Notes: generated by a model not told the origin, from the sequence alone. A stretch of DNA of 64,000 nt from Hyposmocoma kahamanoa (GCF_003589595.1 NW_020653397.1:755234-819233), one strand, 5' to 3'. Shown: positions 24,228-36,440, numbered from the stretch's first letter. Made by a program: numbers and translations.

Positions 24228-24333
24228 ATGGCCACCGGCTTTGTAGGCTCTACGAAAAATTTCCCATTCTCCTTCGATGTAGACGTTGACGAGGAAGATG
24301 GGAGAACCACCCCGCATTTAAATAAACGAATTG
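24228..24333 (+). CDS. Putative first coding exon of an unidentified plus-strand gene
   Basis: An ATG in a reasonable context (CCTCCATGG) opens 35 codons, MATGFVGSTKNFPFSFDV onward with an acidic DVDEEDG stretch. The exon ends at ATT G|GTAAGT, a strong donor in phase 1. The preceding ~110 bp are more GC-rich than the background. I do not recognise the protein. The same phase-1 ending in Gly occurs at 40128-40200, so both may splice to one downstream exon outside the window. The evidence is composition, start and donor only. Confidence 0.45.
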
Positions 24334-25972
24334 GTAAGTAATAAAGAAAGTTTTCTTTGTTTATGTTTTTTGTTTAGAGCGTGTCGCACAAGCAGGCTGT
24401 ACTGAAAATTGTTTATTCTTTTGTTTTTTTTTCTGGGGAGGTTTTTTTATAGTTTACGTATGAAGAAGGTATGAAGAGTGAAGACAAATTTATTGTCACA
24501 TTGTTGAGATAATAATAAAATAATATACATACTTATATACATATATATTAGTGGACCACCTACTTAATAACCAGTTTCATTGCTTTTTATTTTTAATAGT
24601 AATACGGCAATTAGTATTGTAGGAGCTGAAACTATTCTGTTTCGCTGAGTAGTAAATATTGGTTATTTTTATTATTTTATTTGTTATATTGGCTGTAAAA
24701 GCTTCGAATAACAAAATTAAGAAAGTCAAAGTGTAATATGACTTAAATTTAAAACTAAGTCGTGAAGTGTGAAAACTAAAACCCGCCATATTTGTGTTAT
24801 TTTTTAAATTATTTGAAATAAATTTATAAATTTATTTGAAACCACGAAAAACATCGCACTGTTAGTTATGAAAATTTATATTTGTTTAGAACACTTTTTA
24901 AAGCTAGAGAGATTACCTGTAATGCATTCGTAAAAGGTTACTTACCATATAGCAAACAGATTATATCCTTTGATTCAAAGAATATTTCGTAGGTAGGTAA
25001 ACATAATATTGAAGAAGTATATTTTTTAAATAATGTCAGGGTTTCACCTAACGTCTGACTAACAGTTGGAAAAAGTACTTCATTGCGTCTATATATCTAG
25101 AATGGAATAAATTTTTCTTTATAACTTGACATGAAAAATATGATAGGTTAAAATGGGTAAGATGAAATGCGGGGTATTAGGTCCCTACGCCAAGGTGCCC
25201 AAAATGCTGGCAGCGTCCCCTAGTTGCCAGTCCTTGGCTCCTCCTATCCGACAAATAGTCGAACAAGCTTCAGAATGTCCTTAAATAAAACTAAAAATCC
25301 ACGCACAAAATCGTGTGAATCCACCACTTCGAAACACCTCGGGAAGTCGACAATATTAAAAAGACCCCTGTTGTACCTAACATTAGTAACACCCAAGAGT
25401 GGCTTTACAAGTTGGTCGAGTACGCGGATCGATCGATACCAGCTGACTTGACTATATCCGCAGTATTATACATATTGTACGTATGGTTTGTATAGAACTA
25501 AATCTAGGCTTATAGAACTAGTCTAGACGATAGAGGACTGCTTTTTATTTAATCTATTTCTAGTTTCGCCCTTGCAAATCGGAGGCGTCAAGTTTAAAAG
25601 TAAATTAAGACAGATTTTGCCTCTAGATTGTCGCAGAATATCAGCTGGGGCTATGACTCCGTACTCCTTATCATAATGTAATCGACATTTTTAGCGAAAT
25701 TGGGTTATTAACATATCTGGGATCGAAACAAGATCTACAACCCCCTCTAATCGGTTTTTTATATGTTATTTAGTTTTAGTATTATTGTTAAGCAAAATCA
25801 GCGAAAATTGCAATTTTTGTAGGTATAGAGTTCTTCGGTTTTCGCGATTGTTACTTATTGGAAATGAAACTAATTTATGAGGCCATTGAAATTAAAAAAC
25901 ATTCAAATTTCAATAGGGAAAATGGTTTCTCTGTATCACCAGTTTAGTAATATAATAATTACCTAGACTTAA

Positions 25973-26183
25973 GAGTGGTTCAACACGGCGACTTATAGCA
26001 GCGATGCAAACGCGCGACTGCATCGCTACAAGCGTGCAATTGCTTCGCAACTCTTGGAATATGTAGGCGATTGCATCGATGCAATCGCACGTTTGTATCA
26101 ATGCAGTCGCCTAAGAATTCCTAGTGTCAGTTTCACGAACGGGCGTTTGCATCGCTGTTAAAACTCGCTATGTGTAACCACTC
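25973..26183. mobile_element. piggyBac-like MITE with TTAA target duplication
   Basis: The termini GAGTGGTTCAACA and TGTGTAACCACTC are inverse and flanked by TTAA on both sides (25969-25972, 26184-26187), the target site of piggyBac elements. The 211-bp interior is rich in GCGATTGCATCG-like blocks and includes a perfect 22-bp palindrome at 26067-26088. No transposase is encoded. Confidence 0.7.
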
Positions 26184-26779
26184 TTAATTGTAAACGGATG
26201 GTCCCTAGGTCAAAGCAAAAAGAAATGTATTGTGCAACTAATAGCGACTTTGCCAGGGGTTTCGCGTTAATTTCCCAACTATGGATAAATATCAATGGTA
26301 GGCACTCAATATTATCTGCCTGCCTAGCTCATTCCCAATAGATATAGACTGTCACGTCTCTTCACGGTACTACGGTTCTGATACTCTTTGACAAAATTCA
26401 ACACTAAAACAAAACAATATCACTATTTATTTGTGTTTGGCACATACTAGTTTCTGTGAATGTTCTTGTCTATAGATTGAAATCGTTGTTTTATATAGTT
26501 TGATTTTGTACATTGTGGTTTTTCTAAAGTGTTACTTATCGAGTTAGTCACTATTTCGCAACCGTGATGTAATAAGGCTAAATCTGCAAAATTTTTCAAG
26601 GGATAGGTTTTAAGATACTACGAACGAAATGAGTAAGTAATAGAGTTATAAAATTAATTAGTTTCATATTTTTTTTGTGATTTCATCTGTTAAAAGCACT
26701 TTTGCCGTATGGTGTGGCTGTGCTATCCAAGGATTACGATGTTACGGAGATTGCGATTTGTCACACCTGGAATGTAATG

Positions 26780-27800
26780 AATAGAATAGAATATCATTTA
26801 TTGCAACCATGGTATGTACAGTTCTTACAAGTAATTAGTAGTATCACATGGACCCGGTAGGGTATAGCAAATTTGTATTATAATAAGATGTAATATAATT
26901 TCCGCCATTGAAATGTTTGTTTGGATTAGGTATTTATTATAAATATAAATATAGGCGAAGTCAAAGAATCATTATTCCATAGGTAAAATAAATTTACACT
27001 TGAAAACGTCACATTTAAGCTACTGCTCGTTCACTACGCTGACTTTCCTGAGAAGAACGAGCAAGAAACTCTAGGGATTGCTCTTTTCAAATAAACTTAA
27101 ATGCTATGGAATAGACCTTGAATCAAATTTTTGTGGAATCTAAAGCCATGTCGTCTTTCCATACATCTTTATCTAACACGTAGTCTTCAATTTTGTAATA
27201 CGATTTTTCAATCAAAATATTTTTATTGTAGTTTTTAAACTTAGGAAATGATAATCTTAATATATACTCCGGAATCTTATTGTAAAAACGTGTACAGTTC
27301 CCCATAAAAGAGTCGTTTACTTTGGTTAAACGAAATCGTGGTACTATGAGTTTGGACTTAGCTCTAAGGTTAACATTATGGATATCTTCTTTCTTAATGA
27401 AATTATGTATATTTTTACGGGCATACAAAATGTTTGAGTAAATGTACCGAGATGCCACAATCATGATACCAGTCTCCTTAAACTTTTCTCTGAGAGAAAC
27501 CCGAGAATCTAAACGGTACACATTTATTTGTAAGTCAATGGGTACACAGAAAGAATCGCTCGTTTTTGAAATAGAAATATGGTTTGAATATCTGCCGCTT
27601 TTCCCCACATGAGAATCCCGTAGGACATTATACTACGGAAGTAACTAAAGTAAACTAGTCTAGCAGTACTAACATCGGTAAGCTCACGTATTCTGCAGAC
27701 TGCGTATGCAGCGGAGCTTAATCTGCTGGCCAGGGAAGATATAGCTATTATGTGGAAACCATTGAAGTTTACTGTCTAAGAAGATCACTTCCAAGAAGAC
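26780..27800 (-). pseudogene. 5'-truncated LINE with reverse transcriptase C-terminal frame
   Basis: The minus strand reads LSSAAYAVCRIREL, YFSYFRSIMSYGILMWGKSG, then the open stretch 27123-27608 with SLREKFKETGIMIVASRYIY, SFMGNCTRFYNKIPEY and YKIEDYVLDKDVWKDD. This is the C-terminal end of a Jockey/CR1-type polymerase followed by a 3' UTR. A related forward copy is at 51440-51930. It is interrupted by an 18-bp transposon scar at 27515-27548. Confidence 0.7.
27515..27548. mobile_element. Excision scar or terminal remnant of a family A MITE
   Basis: Two copies of GGTACACA (27515-27522, 27541-27548) flank TTTATTTGTAAGTCAATG, which is the exact 18-nt end of the family A elements. The homologous LINE copy near 51443 has a single GTGTACC-type site with no insert. 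An element that inserted and then lost all but one terminus explains this. Confidence 0.75.
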
Positions 27801-28107
27801 TTTATTAACAAGGTCTTTAGTTTGGAAGTGAATGAATTGTTTTTTGGTATATTTTTTATATAGTTAGGCATTTTGTTGTAAATTTGAATGGTTTTATGGA
27901 TTAATATGGATCTTTTTTTATACATTTTTATAATCGGTTCTGGGAGGATCAGTTTGTCTTTGCGACTTGCACTTTTATTGAATTCAAAACAGATTAAGAT
28001 TATTTCTTACAAATATCTTGCTCGTTTGATGCTTGTATACATTGAAGCCTTGTTTCGATGTGTAGAGCTGTAAAATTTGTAGGTACTTAAAGCGATTGTG
28101 GCTTTTG

Positions 28108-28425
28108 TTAACGGTCGATGACATTCGACACGGTAGTGTGACCGTACCCCATTACCAATCGCGGCACGTTACTGTACACGGATTTGCTGACATTGATACT
28201 CGAATTCAAACTAAATCTGATGATGAAATGAGAAGTTGTGTTCCTCTTCAGCGTCTGTCGCTGTAACGTACACAAATTTTTATAAAAATGCATGGGTTCT
28301 AAGACTCTGAGATTAAGTACATAACGGTGAAGATTACGTGGTCTTAAGATTATGGGATTATGTAATTTTATGTTCATGTCGTCGGGGCTGGTGCAATTCC
28401 GCGTATCGCTCTTGATATCTAACAT
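28108..28425 (-). other. Unrecognised open stretch, 105 codons
   Basis: An open minus-strand frame runs without a stop for 105 codons, with KLHNPIILRPRNLHRYVLN and HFYKNLCTLQRQTLKRNTT. It has no clear splice sites and follows LINE debris. It may be part of an unrecognised retroelement. I do not claim a gene. Confidence 0.2.
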
Positions 28426-29457
28426 AGTATTATCTCAAAAATTTCGTTATATACTCGTATGTATATCAATCGTATTCGATATCAAAATGACAGGACAACA
28501 CTGTCACTTTGAAATGAAATAGGTAATATTAATGTAATATAATCAACGCAATTTTGAGATAATACTACGTTAACATATGAATATATTGCTGGCGTCGAGT
28601 ACCTACATAAACAGAAATAGAGACGAAATAAAGGCCACACATTCCTGGTAAGTTATCAGTGATACATTACTTATAAATATCAACTCTCGTTTGCACTGAA
28701 ATATAGACAGCGCCAACAACTAAACCTGTGTGTACCTACGTCTCCGTACATTCCAAAAATATTCTCTACTTATTGTAATAAAGATAACATCTCTAACAAT
28801 GACGTGCTGTTCCATTTGGTGGTGTGAGGAAAAACAGCAAAATATCTAATTACAAAACAAACGGAATCAAATTTCAACGGTAATTAAATATTGAATATGT
28901 AATTTTGCAATTTTCGTCCATTACAGCAAAGCTTAAGTTAACTGGCCGTGTTGAAGTGAAACAATTGATGACACCCGTCAATTGTTCCGAATTCGGGCTG
29001 GCCGATCGGAGCGCTGTTGTCACAGTAATGATATGGCAGAATAGTTTTCAAACAAATTATATGACATTTCGTATCTATTTCTGGTTATACATATACTCGA
29101 TGATTGTAGGTATACTATATTCTTATTTTTTATTTGATAATGTTACTTTTCGTATGTCTATACAAGTCAAATTTTGCTATTGGCACACTACGTATCCCGC
29201 TCTGATTAGCTTTCCTATATCTCAAAGGTTGTCTGGAAGAGATAGCTCTTAACGGTAAGGCCGCCTTTCCCCACATTAGTTTTAAGCTGTCTATGTACTG
29301 GTTTTGTTCCTGTGTGTGAGGAATAAATTGTATATCTATCTATGTTAGTTGTCATGTGCGGTATGTAGTACCTAGGTATTTGGTAAACGGCGCGTACTAC
29401 ACTAAACCTAATTTTACGGGAGATAAATTTATATTTTGTTATTTCAATGGCTCCGAC

Positions 29458-29743
29458 CATTGATTTACAAATAAATGGACGACGGGTCTAATACAATAAC
29501 CACGAAAAAAATGTCCCAAGTCAACCTATTTAAACGTAGTGACATGTAAAGGAATATGAAAAAGGTAAAACGTTAGATTTAAATTGTAATGTCATCGCAG
29601 TACTGTCTAATTTTGCTTGCTTCGCTGTCAGTCGAACAAACGAAGACTAAAGCGTGAATGACGCTCTGTATACGATTTTAACGCCCTATAAGTTCGGACA
29701 CTTTTTAGCGCGGACCCGACGTCCATATAATTGTAAGTCAATG
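29458..29743 (+). mobile_element. MITE, family A, long form, without a matching target duplication
   Basis: Both termini and the extra internal block match the copy at 6719, but the flanks (TCCGAC before, ATTTAGG after) do not repeat. Recombination between copies or decay of the flank would explain this. Confidence 0.8.
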
Positions 29744-30124
29744 ATTTAGGATGTTAAAAGGAAGAATTTAAATTGGAAAACTTGAAGTTACAAACACGGC
29801 AACTGACTACTTAGTTAATAATACAAAACTTCAGGTGTTATTGCATTTATTTGGGGAATTTTCTAATTCTAAATTCGTAAACCTCGTAACCCTGTTAATG
29901 TTAATTTTTGAGTAGGCACCAAAATCATAATCACTAGAAAGAATTATCTGACAATCTATGATTATACTTATTTTATAACTAAAAATGGGTCTATTGTAAG
30001 CTTTAATTGCCCGACATTGCGTTTGAGGAGTAAAAAAGCGATATCGTTCAAAAACGGAGTTACGAGGTGTCTAAATTTAGCACGTTAAAATAACCACACA
30101 CAATACTAAAATAACGTCGTATAG

Positions 30125-30310
30125 AAAGAGATACTGCCACCTTGCCTGTTTCTGCTGCCAAGCAGTAATGCGAGCATTACTGCGTTCTGGTGTTGGTGAA
30201 AACACAGTCACATGAGACTTTTCAACTTATATCTCCAGGTGACGGGCGCAGTGGCACTGTCCTTTGAGCGGCATTGCAAAGAAGGCGTCACGAAGCATTA
30301 TAAAAAAATG
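30125..30310 (+). repeat. Family B dispersed repeat, partial forward copy
   Basis: It carries the head ACTGCCACCTTGCCTGTTTC, the core GTTGGTGAAAACACAG and GACGGGCGCAGTGGCAC, then a shortened A-rich tail. Confidence 0.6.
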
Positions 30311-30519
30311 TCGAGGAGTTTTTAACGCCTTTATCACCGTTTTTATGCATTGGTACAGATATACATGGTCAATATTAATTGCTCACAAGAGTTACACAGT
30401 GATCTTATATTTAAAATAGGAGCAATGTGTCCCTGTTACAGTAGTGCAGAAAAAAAGTGAACAAGTCGCTATTAGGACGGCGTAAACTTTAAAACAGTGT
30501 CAGTGGGCAAAATGTCTGT

Positions 30520-30650
30520 GTTAGGCCGAGCAAGGATTAAAATAATGTCAACATGTTAGGGCTGAGCAAAAATTAAATAATGTCAACGTGTTAGGGCTGC
30601 GCAAAGATTAAAATAATACCAACATCTGTCTCAGGGCTGCGCAATTAAAA
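30520..30650. repeat. Minisatellite, ~35-bp unit, 3.7 copies
   Basis: Units starting at 30520, 30555, 30590 and 30630 share GTTAGGGCTGAGCAAAGATT and AAAATAATGTCAACAT. The first two periods are 35 bp and the third is 40 bp. Confidence 0.7.
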
Positions 30651-31489
30651 ATATGAAGTGACATGAAATAATTATACTTTATTAAAAGTAACCGACTTTA
30701 AAAACTGAAATCGGTTAACGGAAACTGGGTGAAATTCAATTAACTGAATTCATCTTCGTTTGCCGCACTTAGAGGTGGAATATTTTCTTCCAATTTGAAT
30801 GCAAACACTACTGAGGTACCCTCTTTCCAACAAGAAGAAAAACGAAAGAGTAAAGAGAAACTACTACTACGTTTTGCTTTGTATTGCAATAATTAATACA
30901 TAAAATCCACCCTTCGTCGCAGATAAGTATATTTATAGTTTATTTTTCAAAACGTTATTTCCGACTATAATAAAACTAACAGATGAAAGAAGTTTTCCAG
31001 TACTTGGTGAGTAAATTATGTCACATTACAGTGTGAAATATGTTTAGAGAATCCGTTACAGATTTTAGTAGCTTTACTAAAGTTTTAATATTGTATGTAC
31101 GGTTGTCATTTTGACTAGGTAGTGTCAATCTATTTTTATACCTCAGGTCAGCAGTCGAGTGTAGATGTAGGTATATGTACAGGTTTGTAGTCATTCGACT
31201 ACAACCCAACCCAGACAAATTGAGAGGTGTCTCGACATTTGTTTGCAGTAACAAAATTATTTACGTTTTGTGCAGACGTTAACGCGTGCGCGGTTTATGT
31301 CGTTCAAAGGAGGATTAGTCAAATTTTATCTTATCTTATCTATCGTTAACGTAACTATTTGCGATAGTCTGCATAAGAAACGACTGTTACTGGACTGAAT
31401 TGTACAATTCAGTTATTGATAAAAGGTCTGCCTGTTCATTGTAACATTTGTTGTGCTGAACTGTTGTTGTAGCTGCATCATCCCCTTGA

Positions 31490-32255
31490 ATAATAAAGAA
31501 AAGAAAGAAAGAAACATTTATTCAGTATCCTTAAATTGTATGTACATAAAAATAAATTAAAACTAAAATTACTGATACTGAATGGGCACCGCTCAGCATG
31601 TGCTGTGGCTGAGAACAGCCACGTCGTTGGTATTATGCGGAGCCCAGGGAGTGCGTCACAGGCGCACTAAACTAATACTACAAAAACATTGACTTATTTA
31701 AATTCGCAATATGCGTACAATGAATTTATGATGCAACAAAATGTGTGATGCTTAACTATATCTATACCTATTGTTAATTTATTTACAATTTATTTATAAT
31801 TAATTGATAATTTTACGTTATGTATGCAAACACCATTCAACTAACAAGCAAACTTAATTATATATAAAAAAATAGAAAAGAAAAGAAAAACTACTTATTT
31901 CCTAACTATAAAGTAGGAACTGATTTCAAAAAGTATAACCGAATTAGGCCACATATACATACAAAATCCACTTATACACAAATGATACATCTAATATTCC
32001 TATGTGTTTTTTTTGCAATTCTGTTAAATAAAATCTATAGTTTTTTTTAAAAGAATAAACATTATTAGAGTTCCTGATTGGAGGGGGTATATTGTTCCAG
32101 CATTTCGTGGCAGCATAACGGAAACTGCCACGAAATGCAGAAGTGTTGTGTCTAGGGCAAACTAAACGAGAAGCCGTTCTTATGTGGCGTTGTGAAAACT
32201 TAAGTTTGTCAGAAAGATATGAGGGATTTTGTGTTTTTATTATTCCGAAAATGTT
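31490..32255 (-). pseudogene. LINE 3' part: reverse transcriptase C-terminus and 3' UTR
   Basis: The minus strand reads KTQNPSYLSDKLKFSQRH, SAFRGSFRYAATKCWNNIPP and SFKKNYRFYLTELQKKH, then a long 3' UTR ending in a TTTC-rich tail near 31490. These are hallmarks of a non-LTR retrotransposon polymerase end. The upstream polymerase is missing here. Confidence 0.7.
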
Positions 32256-32425
32256 GGAACAATTTACCACTGCCTATTAGAAATAGCAACAATACTGAGA
32301 TACCCCCTTTTCAACAAAACATAAATCATCGACATCTGTTCCCAAATGTCGGAGTAATAGTGTATGTAACATACAAAAAAAAATTCCGACGAATTGAGAC
32401 CTCCTCCCTTTTACAAGTCGATTAA
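32248..32425 (+). pseudogene. Inverted LINE fragment fused to the reverse copy
   Basis: Immediately after the minus-strand fragment the plus strand reads CWNNLPLPIRNSNN, the same polymerase segment in opposite orientation. The tail then runs to a CAAGTCGATTAAAAATAG end. The join forms a head-to-head foldback. Confidence 0.6.
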
Positions 32426-32623
32426 AAATAGTTTAACCTTTTGACCGCCACTGACAAATACTAGATTTGTTTCCTAGACGTCAAGTCGAGTGATGTGATA
32501 TGTTATGAATTTTAAGTTTATATTAATTCGATTCCCCTAAGGTAAAGAAAAACATAACTGAACTTAAATTGCCACTATGAATCCATACTTAACTAGAATA
32601 TACATGTCGACTCATCCAGAGAA

Positions 32624-32723
32624 NNNNNNNNNNNNNNNNNNNNNNNNNNNNNNNNNNNNNNNNNNNNNNNNNNNNNNNNNNNNNNNNNNNNNNNNNNNNN
32701 NNNNNNNNNNNNNNNNNNNNNNN
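32624..32723. other. Assembly gap (100 N)
   Basis: Exactly 100 undetermined bases, the conventional size for a gap of unknown length. The flanks are repeats, so the real distance is unknown. Confidence 0.99.
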
Positions 32724-33175
32724 ACTTCTGCATTTCGTGGCAGTTTCCGTTATGCTGCCACGAAATGCTGAAGTGTTGTGTCTAGGGCAAACTAAACGAG
32801 AAGCCGTTCTTATGTGGCGTTGTGAAAACTTAAGTTTGTCAGAAAGATATGAGGGATTTTGTGTTTTTATTATTCCGAAAAGAAGGCAGCCAAAATGAAG
32901 TGCACGGCGAGATTTCATGTTCATTAGGTTACTACGATTGATATAGGGCGTGATATGGCATCGAGGAGGGATCACAAAACAGTAGCGGGCACACGCATTC
33001 TGGACTCGTTGTATAAGGGTCTTAGTCCTAGCCAACAAGCGGTCACCAATTACAGTGTCGGCGTAATTAAGTTTTGACAGAATCAGAGCCTCACACAGAT
33101 GGACTCGCACATCTACGCTAAGATATGGACGAACACGATATAAAACCCTCAAAGACACTGCAATTGGCTTTCATC
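32724..33175 (-). pseudogene. LINE reverse transcriptase fragment adjoining the gap
   Basis: The minus strand encodes VRPYLSVDVRVHLCEALIL, SKLNYADTVIGDRLLARTK, RVQNACARYCFVIPPRCH and LHFGCLLFGIIKTQNPSYL, the C-terminal polymerase region. The 130 bp next to the gap duplicate 32092-32245. The first ~45 bp after the gap form a foldback with an inverted centre. Confidence 0.7.
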
Positions 33176-33424
33176 TTAAAGACGGAAGTGTACTTTTCTT
33201 AAAAACAATGTGTAGCGTGTTCATATATAATCCTTCAGCTATCCTTATAACTTCAGCTAACTGCCCTTTTTGACATTTTTGTCAGAACTGAGTAAACAGT
33301 ACGATTGTCACACGATTAAGTCCCGAATTTAAAAAATCGAACATTCGACACCGGCAAGTGGTGTGTTTTAATAATCCAAACAATAAAAAAACGACAAAAA
33401 TAACGGTTTTTTAGTAGTTGTAGA

Positions 33425-33630
33425 GTTCCTTGTGAGAGAGTTTTGAAGGGAAAGGGTGCTGGTGAAATTACAGGCACATGGGACTTGCCAACTTATGTCT
33501 CAAGATGACGGGCGCAGTGGCAGTGCCCCTCAGATCTTTGCAATTTAAAGCTACAGCAATTGTTATGGACAGGCGTGTAGCTTACCACTCTGGCGCGCAC
33601 GCCACATGATATTATAAAAAAAGAAAATGT
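33425..33630 (+). repeat. Family B dispersed repeat, forward copy
   Basis: It has the core GGGTGCTGGTGAAATTACAG, GACGGGCGCAGTGGCAGTG, GTTATGGACAGGCGTGT and the tail ATATTATAAAAAAAG. Confidence 0.7.
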
Positions 33631-33776
33631 TACATTTTCTGAAGTTACGGCTGTTTTGGAAAAGCCGCAGCTAAAATAAAATATGAGTATTGTAATTTAT
33701 AAGTATAAAAAGTCGAAAAACTTTGAAGAAAAGTTTCTCCAAAACCATATAAAATTCGCACACGGGAATTTGTGCT

Positions 33777-33921
33777 ATAGGGTTAGCACGACACAGGGCG
33801 CGACTGGCGCGAGAGTGACATAGAAATGCGACATATTGTTGTTCTCTATGCGAGGAATAGCGGTATCACGCGCTTTATGTCGCTCCAGCGCATGTCGTGC
33901 GCTGTCGTGCTGGCCCTATTG
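33777..33921. mobile_element. Small inverted-repeat element
   Basis: The ends ATAGGGTTAGCACGACA and TGTCGTGCTGGCCCTAT are inverse with two mismatches. The ~145-bp interior is GC-rich relative to the flanks. No target duplication longer than 2 bp is clear. Confidence 0.55.
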
Positions 33922-33989
33922 GATTACTAAACGCATCAATTGCTTAGCTTCACTCGAAATGATCTGACAGGATTTTTGAACACTGTCCA

Positions 33990-34080
33990 ACGGAGTAATG
34001 CTCACATTTCTGTTTGGCGGCATTAAGTAAAAGTAATTCCCTCTACGAGTTTTTTCACGGAGTTCTGCTGCTACTAAAGT
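33990..34080 (-). repeat. Solitary head segment of family B
   Basis: Only the head (AATGCTCACATTTCTG to the GAGTTCTGCTGCTACTA end) is present, with no core or tail. Confidence 0.5.
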
Positions 34081-34744
34081 AAAATTTCAAATGTATTTAA
34101 GTACCTGTAGTGCTTGTTAATTTAATAATACACAACAGACAAGAAGACGTCACGAGTTCAACTCTCGTTTTGAAGTCGTTAACCTTGCAAAGGGGTGAAA
34201 TAGCATTCCGTCTGGTTTTATAACGCGCAGACATGGGGATAGCAAGGTTATGTCTTTTGATGTCTAGAGATAACACTTTATTGGTCATATTGTAAATGTA
34301 ACGAGGAAATTTGTCAACCTTGACAGGAAAGGGAGAGCATTTCTCAATTTCTCCAACCCTGCATCGAATTACTGTCGGGTCGATGTTGTAATCCATAGTT
34401 TAGTAAACCAACTTGTCCGTGCGTCACGTGTCCGCCCTTCTTTTAGGTCATTTACATACAGTCACCGCTCACAAAACACAGGCAGCTGTACTGACGCCGT
34501 TATTTGAAAGGGCGCTTGTGACAAATACTCAAAACTTAAAGAACTTAAGTAATAAAAAAAATCTACTTTTCTCTTGCGGTAACTTAATACCTCATCCACC
34601 TAGGAAAAAATCAATCACGACGATCACGGTAATACATCTACATAATAACTTCCTACTAGTTCCTACCACGTACGTACAATTAGGTTGTAGAATGAACTCC
34701 CTGTCGTGGTTTTCCCGCAGGAATACAGCATGGAGTCCTTTAAA

Positions 34745-34850
34745 AGGGGTTTGAGAAGGGTTCTAAAAGGTTGGCAACGCGCTCGTGACTCCCCTGGAGA
34801 TTTCCATCAGGCGGGCCGTATGCTTATTTGCTGTCTACTTTATATATATA
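34745..34850 (-). repeat. Short lepidopteran dispersed repeat, reverse copy
   Basis: GGTTGGCAACGCGCTCGTGA and CCATCAGGCGGGCCGTATGC are the reverse of the block at 5195-5302. Confidence 0.6.
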
Positions 34851-35237
34851 AAAATAAACAATTTTTTGAAAAATGTCACATGCGCCCTTTGACCTAAAGG
34901 CGGCAGTTTAGGATTTACACCAGTGATGGGTACAGACAGTTTTGTAAAAAAGAAAATCGTTTGAAATTGGTCCTTCGATCCCGATGAAAAAGTAAAAACC
35001 TCTAATTAGAAAGATATAGTGGAATACTTTTAGTAGCGTTATGCTATAAATTTAAAAAAATCACACGTCATTGCTTCTATTTCTACATTTTATTAAGATA
35101 TACATATAGCGCTCTATTTTAATACGACAACGTAAGAATTTTATAAATACAATGCATGACTCTGCAAACTAAGAAGTTTATTTTAAACTTCTAAAATCTT
35201 GTAAAGAAACAAGTCCATGGAATGTTTCAAGGCGATG

Positions 35238-35470
35238 CCTACATCGGTGGCCTAGCGGTATATACTTTGGGCGCTGGATGTGGAGGTCCCGATTTCGATT
35301 CCCTGTAGGACCAATTTCGGAAAAGGAACTTTTCTAAATTGATTCTGGTATGGGTGTTCTGGGAAGTGCCACAGAGTGAATTCCGTTCCTGTGGTACTCC
35401 TAGTCTAGGGAATTGACTTGTTTGAGACCAGGCAATTGGTGTAGTTGTTTAGTACATTATTATTATTATC
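35238..35470 (+). repeat. tRNA-derived SINE, family E, with ATT-repeat tail
   Basis: The head has A-box-like TGGCCTAGCGGTA and B-box-like GATTTCGATTCCC. The body includes TTCCTGTGGTACTCCTAGTC and ends TTATTATTATTATC. Confidence 0.6.
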
Positions 35471-35699
35471 TCTTTGGTAATTTCCATGATTTATGTTGAT
35501 ACATACTTAATTTTCCACAATCTAAGTCAAACATCCAGCGCGGTATGTACAAGGTTATGACACAGTTCTGGATTGTAGCGTGTAAGCAGAGGCGTTTTTA
35601 ATGGCAAGGGGCGAGGTAGCGGGACGAGGATTATCTAACATAGCTGAAACGTCACCGTAGTTCTATCTTCAGCCGAGTTCAAAATTAAAGTTGTTTCGT

Positions 35700-35800
35700 G
35701 CCGTCCCTGACTGTGATTGTGCTAAAATACAAAGCGCGTCGTCGTGCCAGCCCGCGCTCAGTCGTCCACAAACATTGGTCTAATAACATTGTCTTTCGTA
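35700..35800 (+). promoter_or_regulatory. Possible core promoter with TCAGTC initiator
   Basis: A locally GC-rich stretch contains GCGCTCAGTCGTCC near 35755, matching the arthropod initiator TCAGT. It may be an additional start for the gene suggested by the exons at 24228 and 40128. There is no direct evidence of transcription. Confidence 0.25.
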
Positions 35801-36440
35801 TAAAAAAAGAAATAAGAAAAAAGTGTACCCAAAAAAGTGAACTCCTTGAGGTTAGAAATTTTGCCGCGCGTTTTGACGTTCGACGCGAGTGCGTTTCTGG
35901 AACGTTCTATATTTACTTTCCATCAGGTGCGTCATACCATTTAATTTGTCGACGTATTCAAGTGATCGATTAAGAAGAAATATAGTAATGAACCCTCACA
36001 CGTTTCGCCTACAGGGAATTGTCCCAAAGTGCGCTTAGCCAGGACGTTGAAAATCCGAGTTAGTTGTGAAATAAGTTGTCACGGCCGAGATATCGCTGTC
36101 AAGGCATTTTATCAGAGGGTTATGAGTCAACCTGCATTTTTCAGTGCGAAGTCACATAATTGTCTAGTTAATTTTGTACATACTTTATATTCTTCTCCAA
36201 CTACTTACCTTGTTGTGTTATTTTTAATCTCCTATTCTTTCCGGTACCATTTTTCATCGATGTGCTTTTGTCATGCGTCTTTTGCTCTGTCTATTTTCGG
36301 GTTTGAGTACTACTTTTGCGGGCAATAACACACTTGTTTACATTCTCGGCGTGTTGAAATAATTAGGTATATAGAATAGTATCACCTTTACAAACAAATC
36401 GTTTGGACAATATCACTTTTGCAAATAACTTGGCTAAAAC

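Noticed and set aside
34097..34396. 99-codon minus-strand open frame
   Set aside because: No family motif, no promoter or splice context; length is within chance for this window.
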